Assembly (NCBI GenBank): GCA_009772985.1 | Contig: WOUS01000004.1 | Coordinates: forward strand, 1-64,000 | From: Anaerolineaceae bacterium | GTDB lineage: Bacteria > Chloroflexota > Anaerolineae > Anaerolineales > Villigracilaceae | Length of the DNA: 64,000 bases | Direction: 5' to 3' | In this document: positions 59,482 through 64,000 of the stretch, in pieces | Layout of the letters: the number at the start of each line of letters is the position of its first letter | How positions within the stretch are numbered: position 1 is the stretch's first letter | Program-made: the position numbers and the translations under genes | The notes under the pieces: generated by a model | Databases searched by the model: none | Seen by the model: the letters and a program-made list of their open reading frames with translations, nothing else | Told to the model about the DNA's origin: nothing

Positions 59482-60045
59482 TTACTTATCTTCTTCGTTT
59501 TTATCCTTGCGTTTCATCCCTGCCCGGTCAATCAAATAGAAGAGCAGGAGCGACATGAGCGCAAAGGCCAGTATGGTAAGGTAGGGATTGATATTCCACA
59601 GGTCAGGCATGACAACGCTGCCGAGATTGGCAAGTTTGGAGATCTGAGGAAATACTTGCTGATACGTTAAGCCAAAGAGCACTGCACCGGTCAAGAAACC
59701 GAGCAAACCAGGGACAATGTAATCCAATTTTCCTTCGCCGGACCCGGCGACACAGGTGCCTGGTCAGTACCCGGTGAGGGCCATGCCAATCCCGAAGATC
59801 AGCCCGCCGACCAGGTTGCCGACGATATAGGTGGCCGGGACATTCGGGAAGGTGATCAACCCAAAACCGCGCAGGATGTACAGTCCGCTCATCGAGACCA
59901 CCAGGGCGGTCATCATGAACTGCAGCACGGCCATATCGGTGAAACGGAAGACGTTGACGATCTTGTTGTACTTGGTCAACCCGGCCTTATTGAGAGAAAA
60001 GCCGAAGAAGACGCCCAGGAAAAGGGCAATGATGGAACCGGTCAT
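59482..60045 (-). CDS. YeeE/YedE-family half transporter with in-frame UGA (probable selenoprotein)
   Basis: Read through the TGA at 59764-59766, this gives a 187-residue membrane protein of the YeeE/YedE family. Residues up to 93 end in GMALTGY, residue 94 is the UGA-encoded position, and PGTCVAGSGEGKLDYIVPG follows in the same frame without interruption to the normal stop at 59482. Relatives have Cys at this place (GYCPGT), one of the conserved Cys used for thiosulfate uptake, so selenocysteine is the natural reading. A SECIS-like hairpin follows. Start at 60045 is supported by AGGAGG, two bases after the first half-transporter stops. Without recoding it would be truncated before its last two helices. 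Confidence 0.9.
59735..59766 (-). promoter_or_regulatory. UGA codon plus bacterial SECIS-like hairpin
   Basis: In mRNA sense, UGA (59766-59764) is followed after 13 bases by a perfect 6-base-pair stem, UCGCCG and CGGCGA (59750-59745 and 59740-59735), closed by a GGUC loop. GGUC sits 19 bases after the UGA; in E. coli fdhF the SECIS loop AGGUCU is at almost the same distance. This is established consensus knowledge compared by eye. Confidence 0.85.
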
Positions 60046-60046
60046 T

Positions 60047-60592
60047 TTAGTACCTCCTGCGATAGATGAGCATGGCAGTGACGATGCCGGAAGCGAACAT
60101 CCCGGCAATGAACAGAAAAGCGGCTGGCGCCAGCAGCATCCCGCCGGAAATCGCCAGTCCACTGGTGCAGCCTCCGGCAATCCCGGCGGCGTATTCGAGG
60201 ATGATCGCGCCGACGAAAGCCAGCGCCCAGCGCTTCCAGACCTGCGGGCCAAAGGTGCGCTTCCACTGCGTATCGCTGTTGGCCGCATCCTTCTTGCCCC
60301 ATTTGAGCGTCTTGCTGGTGGCAGCGCCGATCATCCCGCCAAAGAAGATGCCGATGACCAGGATGACCCCGGATGTGATTCCGGGCGGCATGATGAAGTT
60401 GAAGTACACATTGTCGAAGGCGGCCGGGGCAACGGCCTGGCCGATCAATCCGGCCAGGTTCTCGAACGCGCCGGATGCGCCCAGCAGGCTGTCGCTCAGC
60501 CAGACGGAGAAAATGCCCACCAGTCCAAGCAGCACCCCCGCCACGTAGGGCGACCAGGTTTCCTTACGGATATAGTTCAGGATGAATTTCAT
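60047..60592 (-). CDS. YeeE/YedE-family half transporter (first)
   Basis: A 181-residue membrane protein with five helices and the family motif GGCTSGLAISGG, in which C142 is the conserved Cys, then a final helix ending in IYRRRY. It matches the first half of the ~350-residue YeeE/YedE channel, whose other half is the next gene (one base apart). Family members carry thiosulfate or are linked to selenium metabolism. GGAG precedes the ATG and its start lies three bases after the cytochrome gene stop, so the three genes are one operon. Confidence 0.92.
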   Translation of the reverse strand: MKFILNYIRKETWSPYVAGVLLGLVGIFSVWLSDSLLGASGAFENLAGLIGQAVAPAAFDNVYFNFIMPPGITSGVILVIGIFFGGMIGAATSKTLKWGKKDAANSDTQWKRTFGPQVWKRWALAFVGAIILEYAAGIAGGCTSGLAISGGMLLAPAAFLFIAGMFASGIVTAMLIYRRRY

Positions 60593-60595
60593 GGC

Positions 60596-61414
60596 TCACT
60601 CCTCGGTTTTCTTTTCGGCAACGACCTCATCAATCAGGCCGAGCACTTTTTCGGTCTTCCCGGGATTGCCCAGGATATTTTTCAGGGACTTGCGCGCCTG
60701 GGGTTTAAGCCTGGCAATAGCCGGGAGCATATCCACAACATCACCGGGATATTCGCCCTCGACCTTTTTCGTATCGCCGAACGATACTTTGACCAGTTTC
60801 TCGTTCATGACGACAAACCCGCCGCCGCCGACCGCGAGCATGGCGATCATCGCGATCAGGATGACATTGCCCCAGTTGACCGGGCGCTTGCCCAGCACGA
60901 TTTCGTCATAACGCTGGGCGTAATCCACCAGGTTGGGGTCGTTCACATCGAGCACGGTCGTGACCGGGACACTGCCGGCCGTGTCATCGGGCGCGGCTGT
61001 GGCTGCGGGTCCAGTCGTGGCCGGCGCAGTTCCGCTCCCGATCTCGACGCCGAGCGCCGTTGCATAAAGCTGGGCGCTGGCTTCCAGGTCATCGGGATGG
61101 CATTGCTGGCAGGAAGCCTTGATGTCCGAAAGCGGCGGGACCATGCCGGTATGAGCCTCGGCCTTGTCCGTCGCCTGGTTGTTGCCTGCGTGGCAGATAT
61201 AGCAAAAATCGCCGAAGGCGTGGGATTGGTGCCAGGCGGTGCCGTCATTGTTGACCGGCATTTCCCCCTGCACTTCGTGGCAATTCTTGCAGGACGATGC
61301 CGACGAACCGCACTGGGCGCTGGCAGGCTGCGCCGACGCCAGCCAGATGCCGGTGGTGATGACCAGCAACACTCCGATCGCCACCATCGTGATAAAGAGC
61401 TTTTTACGTTGCAT
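60596..61414 (-). CDS. Triheme cytochrome c with C-terminal membrane anchor
   Basis: A 272-residue protein: a signal peptide (residues 1-33), three CxxCH sites (C42-H46, C71-H75, C102-H106) with several extra His in between, a Thr/Ala linker, one helix (about 180-198) and a cytoplasmic tail. GGAGG precedes the ATG. It begins the operon with the two-part YeeE/YedE transporter and the PsrABC-like genes, so it may hand electrons to, or sense the redox state of, imported sulfur compounds. Confidence 0.88.
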   Translation of the reverse strand: MQRKKLFITMVAIGVLLVITTGIWLASAQPASAQCGSSASSCKNCHEVQGEMPVNNDGTAWHQSHAFGDFCYICHAGNNQATDKAEAHTGMVPPLSDIKASCQQCHPDDLEASAQLYATALGVEIGSGTAPATTGPAATAAPDDTAGSVPVTTVLDVNDPNLVDYAQRYDEIVLGKRPVNWGNVILIAMIAMLAVGGGGFVVMNEKLVKVSFGDTKKVEGEYPGDVVDMLPAIARLKPQARKSLKNILGNPGKTEKVLGLIDEVVAEKKTEE

Positions 61415-61821
61415 GCATACCTCCTTGAAGATGGAAATTGGTTTTGGAAAGGCAAAGAAATAATTAATTGGAGAATCTGACAATCGCCAAGAGCACACAA
61501 TAATAATTATTATACAACAAATATATTAGTTATAACACCTTCAATTGAGCCATTTTAATACTGTTTATTGTGTTACTTAAATTATATTCTACCCGGGGGA
61601 ATCTTTTTTCGTTTCTTCTCAAGATTCTGTACAATATTTGTCGAAATGTCCCAATATATTGTGTGTTTGGCTTTGCTTTGGTATGATTAGCGCCAGAAAG
61701 AAAAGCGGTAATGTGCAAAGTACATGATGTAGGGCGAGATACTATCTCGCTCTACGGTGAAAATCATGTAACTCGACCCACTACCAGAAAAACCAATTCG
61801 AACGATTTATAAGGTGGACTT
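61415..61821. promoter_or_regulatory. Divergent promoter region
   Basis: This 407-base, AT-rich gap lies between the cytochrome/YeeE operon (minus) and the XRE-cupin regulator (plus) and must hold both promoters. AATAATTATT at 61500-61513 is a perfect palindrome near the operon start and a candidate operator. The second copy of the 80-base palindrome occupies 61707-61785. Confidence 0.6.
61707..61785. repeat. Palindromic element, copy 2 of 2 (79 bases)
   Basis: Bases 61715-61785 are identical to 50207-50277, in the same orientation. Terminal GGTAATG and CACTACC are inverted. Here it lies directly upstream of the XRE-cupin regulator, 37 bases before its ATG. Confidence 0.92.
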
Positions 61822-62430
61822 ATGAAAGCGTTAATGACTGTTGGAGAAAGACTCCGAATTTTACGGACCGAACGTAATCTATCGCAGCGAGCGCTGGCGC
61901 AGCTCGCGAGCATATCCACTAATTCTGTCAGTTTGATCGAACGCAATGAAATTTCCCCAAGTGTCGCCACGTTACAAAACCTGGCAACCGCTCTGCACGT
62001 ACGAGTGAGCTATTTCTTCGAGGATGAATCAGAACAAAGCATTCTGCACGTCAAAGCCAGCCAGCGTGCCTCTGTGGAGAGCCAGGGAGTTCACATCGAA
62101 AGCACAGGCAGCCGGATCCGCTCTCAGGAAGTGGAGCCATTCTTCGTGCGCCTCGCGCCCCATACCAGCAGCGGCGAACGGCAAGTAATCCATGCCGGGC
62201 ACGAGGTGGTTTACTGCCTCAAAGGGAGGATGGAATACCTGATTGACGGGACCAATTACCAGGTCGAAGAAGGCGATTTCCTGCTTTTTGAAGCCGGTCT
62301 GCCCCACCTGTGGCGTAACCCGTTTGATGCCCCTGCCGAATTCATCCTCATCCTGCAAACTCCTGGCGCCACGCTGGATCCGGTCAAACGGCATTTTGTG
62401 GAATACCCGTCTGTGACGCATATTGATTGA
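61822..62430 (+). CDS. XRE-family regulator with C-terminal cupin
   Basis: A 202-residue protein: helix-turn-helix at 6-62 (LRILRTERNLSQRALAQLASISTNSVSLIERNEISPSV) and a cupin at about 110-185 (HAGHEVVYCLKGRMEYLIDGTNYQVEEGDFLLFEAG). It is divergently placed to the cytochrome/YeeE operon and is the most likely local regulator. It is the same architecture as the regulator at 51330, but the sequence differs clearly. Confidence 0.92.
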   Translation: MKALMTVGERLRILRTERNLSQRALAQLASISTNSVSLIERNEISPSVATLQNLATALHVRVSYFFEDESEQSILHVKASQRASVESQGVHIESTGSRIRSQEVEPFFVRLAPHTSSGERQVIHAGHEVVYCLKGRMEYLIDGTNYQVEEGDFLLFEAGLPHLWRNPFDAPAEFILILQTPGATLDPVKRHFVEYPSVTHID

Positions 62431-62455
62431 TTGCGGGTTTTCAGCAAAAAAGCAC

Positions 62456-62494
62456 AACCATACGAAAAATATGTAATTTCGTATGGTTTTATTT
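62456..62494 (+). terminator. Rho-independent terminator
   Basis: A perfect 12-base stem (AACCATACGAAA at 62456-62467 with its complement at 62477-62488) is followed by TTATTT. It ends the XRE-cupin regulator gene. Confidence 0.88.
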
Positions 62495-62825
62495 AGAGGA
62501 GACGGGGTGGAATCAAGCATTGGGAACCAGGCAATGGTTTTCAACTAATCTGCTTCAATAGCGGGTTGGATGACGGGCGGGAAATTTCGCAGCAACAGTC
62601 AGCATGCAGCAGTTCTAATCCTCCGGTCTTCTTGAAGTATGCAGCCGGTCTCCTGGAAATACTCGAATCGCCCGGATATCTGGCTATCAAGATTTTCTAT
62701 ACCCAACTATTCAACAATACAAACCCAATTGTGATGATATTCACTTACAACATAAAGTGGGGGTATCTATACTAAAGATAATCCTTAATTAAGCCGTATC
62801 TGGAACTTTTGTTTATAAACTCTAT
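62495..62825. other. Non-coding region before the ArsR gene
   Basis: The region is AT-rich towards 62690-62825. No convincing gene: the longest plus-strand frame lacks a ribosome site and family features. TTTATAAACTCTAT just before 62826 may form a -10 region with leaderless or short-leader transcription. Confidence 0.5.
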
Positions 62826-63122
62826 ATGGATACCGTTGCGCTGGAACTCGCTGAAAAACAGGCCGCCCTGTGCCGGGCGTTTGGCAACGCCCGCCGGCTG
62901 CTCATCTTGTGGATCCTCTCGAAAGATGAACTGCCAGTGCACGAGATTGCGGCCCGCGCAGGGAGTTCGCTTCAAAATGTATCACAGCACCTCAACCTGC
63001 TCAAACGCTCCGGCATCGTCACCACCCGCCGGGATGGACAGACGATCTTCTACCAGATTGCCGACCATGAATATCTCAAGCATTGTCCGGCCCTGTTACG
63101 AGCGCCTGACAGGCTTGATTAA
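62826..63122 (+). CDS. ArsR-family transcriptional regulator
   Basis: A 98-residue winged-helix protein: CRAFGNARRLLILWILSKDELPVHEIAARAGSSLQNVSQHLNLLKRSGIVTTRRDGQTIFYQIADHEYLK. It has two Cys (C16 in LCRAFG and C86 in HCPALL), positioned as in redox or sulfane-sulfur sensing ArsR proteins. It precedes the TusA-MvhD-HdrA gene run, which it probably controls. Confidence 0.92.
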   Translation: MDTVALELAEKQAALCRAFGNARRLLILWILSKDELPVHEIAARAGSSLQNVSQHLNLLKRSGIVTTRRDGQTIFYQIADHEYLKHCPALLRAPDRLD

Positions 63123-63160
63123 CCAATCCAATCATTTTAATCAAACAAGGAGAAATTCAC

Positions 63161-63412
63161 ATGACTACTGATTTGACCACCCTCCAGGCCGCCAAAATTG
63201 TGGATGCGCGCGCCATGTCCTGCCCCGGCCCCCTGCTGGAGGCCAAGAAGAGCATTGCCGTCGTCAAGGTCGGCGAAGTACTGGAAATCTGGTCCGGCGA
63301 TGCCAACACCAAGAACGATATGCCGCGCTGGTGCGAAAAGGTCGGCCACGAGTTCCTGGGTATGCTCCCCGGCGAAGGCTATGAGCGGCTCTTCATCCGT
63401 CGTGCAAAATAG
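63161..63412 (+). CDS. tusA: TusA-family sulfur-carrier protein
   Basis: An 83-residue protein of the TusA/SirA fold with the conserved CPGP motif (C21), where the Cys carries persulfide sulfur, and the DARAMSCPGPLLEAKK helix. It starts 38 bases after the ArsR gene. In sulfur-oxidising or reducing bacteria TusA passes sulfur to Hdr-like complexes, which are encoded next here. AAGGAG precedes the ATG. Confidence 0.92.
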   Translation: MTTDLTTLQAAKIVDARAMSCPGPLLEAKKSIAVVKVGEVLEIWSGDANTKNDMPRWCEKVGHEFLGMLPGEGYERLFIRRAK

Positions 63413-63420
63413 GTGAGCGG

Positions 63421-63452
63421 TGGGCTGCCTGTCCATTTGGCAGCCCATTTTC
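63421..63452 (+). terminator. Hairpin with T-run between TusA and the next gene
   Basis: The stem TGGGCTGCC (63421-63429) with its complement (63439-63447) and a 9-base loop is followed by TTTT. It may partially terminate or protect the tusA transcript. Confidence 0.75.
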
Positions 63453-63474
63453 CTCCCAGACAGGATATGTAAAC

Positions 63475-63912
63475 ATGACCTCGAACGAGAAGGGCAAACA
63501 ACCCAAAATCCTGATCCTGGCCACGCTGGCGGGCGGGTACGCCGGGGCTGATGCGACGGGGCAAGCGCACACCGATTACCCGGCCAACACCTACATCCTG
63601 CCGGTCATGTGCCCGGTCATGTTCCCGCCCGAGTTCTTTGTGCGCGCCTTCGAGCGCGGCATTGACGGCATCATCATCATGTACAGCGGCACCGACAGCC
63701 CCTACAAAGTCGAAGCCGATGGCACCGCCGCGCTCATCAATCGCTCTTATGCGCTGATGAAGACACGCGGCATTGACATCCGCCGCCTGCGCCTGGCCGC
63801 CATCTGCACCGTCTGCGTCAAACCTTTCCTCAAGGAAGTCAACCAGATGGCCGACCTGCTGAAAGGCATCGGTTTCGTCAAAGACGAGATCGCGGCCCCC
63901 GCGGCTGCATAG
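63475..63912 (+). CDS. MvhD-like (HdrA-associated iron-sulfur) protein with missing cluster Cys
   Basis: A 145-residue protein of the methyl-viologen-reducing hydrogenase delta family: YAGADATGQ, then VMCPVMFPPEFFVRAFERGIDG and AICTVCVKPFLKEVNQM. The N-terminal Cys pair normally just before YAGAD is missing (TLAGGYAGAD); C46, C111 and C114 remain, so a standard [2Fe-2S] site is doubtful. It lies between TusA and an HdrA gene, hence is a probable partner of HdrA in electron transfer. Confidence 0.85.
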   Translation: MTSNEKGKQPKILILATLAGGYAGADATGQAHTDYPANTYILPVMCPVMFPPEFFVRAFERGIDGIIIMYSGTDSPYKVEADGTAALINRSYALMKTRGIDIRRLRLAAICTVCVKPFLKEVNQMADLLKGIGFVKDEIAAPAAA

Positions 63913-63929
63913 GCGGAAGGAGAACGATC

Positions 63930-64000
63930 TTGGATAACCTACACGTAGACACCCTTGTGGTCGGCGGCGGGATCGCCGGGATGCAGGCCGCCCTCGACCT
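63930..64000 (+). CDS. HdrA-like flavoprotein, start only (cut by the window edge)
   Basis: The first 23 codons, beginning with a TTG after AAGGAG, read LDNLHVDTLVVGGGIAGMQA, giving the FAD-binding GGGIAG motif of heterodisulfide reductase subunit A. The gene continues beyond the window. Confidence 0.75.
   Translation, partial: MDNLHVDTLVVGGGIAGMQAALD

Noticed and set aside
59482..59766. Reading the YeeE/YedE C-terminal half as a separate 81-residue gene starting at TTG 59727, or as a sequencing error or pseudogene
   Set aside because: The frame continues from the upstream half through the TGA with family sequence on both sides (GY-U-PGT) and a SECIS-like hairpin. A random nonsense error would not place a hairpin with a GGUC loop at the right spacing. 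An error cannot be excluded without reads.
62566..62775. 69-codon plus-strand frame between the XRE regulator and ArsR gene
   Set aside because: No ribosome site, AT-rich non-coding composition and no recognisable motif.
1..64000. CRISPR array, tRNA or rRNA genes, complete insertion sequences
   Set aside because: I found no regularly spaced direct repeats, no cloverleaf or rRNA-like sequence and no transposase frame.

Overview
The window looks like a chromosomal segment of a Chloroflexota bacterium, most likely an anaerobic or facultative member of the Anaerolineae. This is inferred from the gene families, the GC-rich codon use, the AGGAG-type ribosome sites and the many short palindromic intergenic repeats; there is no rRNA or other marker gene here to prove it. 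I saw no tRNA, rRNA, CRISPR array or complete insertion sequence.

Layout. 0-15 kb: a small hypothetical gene, a remnant of a GH114-type glycosidase gene, two small membrane proteins, a NarL-type two-component system, a GH114 lipoprotein and a second lipoprotein, a corrinoid protein, a GT39 glycosyltransferase with a GtrA protein, an OmpR/HAMP-kinase pair followed by a lipoprotein and a kinase remnant, then the B12 subunit of methylmalonyl-CoA mutase with MeaB. 15.3-18.7 kb: hicB with a beheaded hicA, against which an AT-richer restriction-modification pair is seated. 18.8-32.1 kb: a large minus-strand acyl-CoA catabolic island (three acyl-CoA dehydrogenases, a two-subunit CoA-transferase, OB-fold protein, two thiolases, mutase large subunit, MBL hydrolase, enoyl-CoA hydratase, 3-hydroxyacyl-CoA dehydrogenase). 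32.4-41.9 kb: an ABC-2 exporter, methyltransferase, PIG-L deacetylase, cupin and a two-part permease, then a MarR-controlled MacAB-like efflux operon. 42-45.4 kb: a Rieske/cytochrome b complex with a triheme cytochrome c. 45.7-51.3 kb: a DUF2202 protein and a FecCD-type uptake operon with DUF364 and THEP1-like proteins, preceded by a structured leader ending in a terminator. 51.3-62.4 kb: redox genes bracketed by two XRE-cupin regulators: a second Rieske/cytochrome b set with a nine-heme cytochrome, a PsrABC-like molybdoenzyme, a two-part YeeE/YedE transporter and a triheme cytochrome. 62.8-64 kb: ArsR regulator, TusA, an MvhD-like protein and the start of hdrA.

How it fits together. The right-hand 10 kb reads as a sulfur (or selenium) compound respiration module: YeeE/YedE would import thiosulfate-like ions, TusA would carry sulfane sulfur, PsrABC would exchange electrons with quinone, and the HdrA/MvhD proteins would handle low-potential electrons. 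The best single observation is that the second YeeE/YedE gene is interrupted by one in-frame TGA exactly where the family has the Cys of its GYCPGT motif, followed at the right distance by a SECIS-like hairpin with a GGUC apical loop. It is therefore very probably a selenoprotein and not two broken genes.
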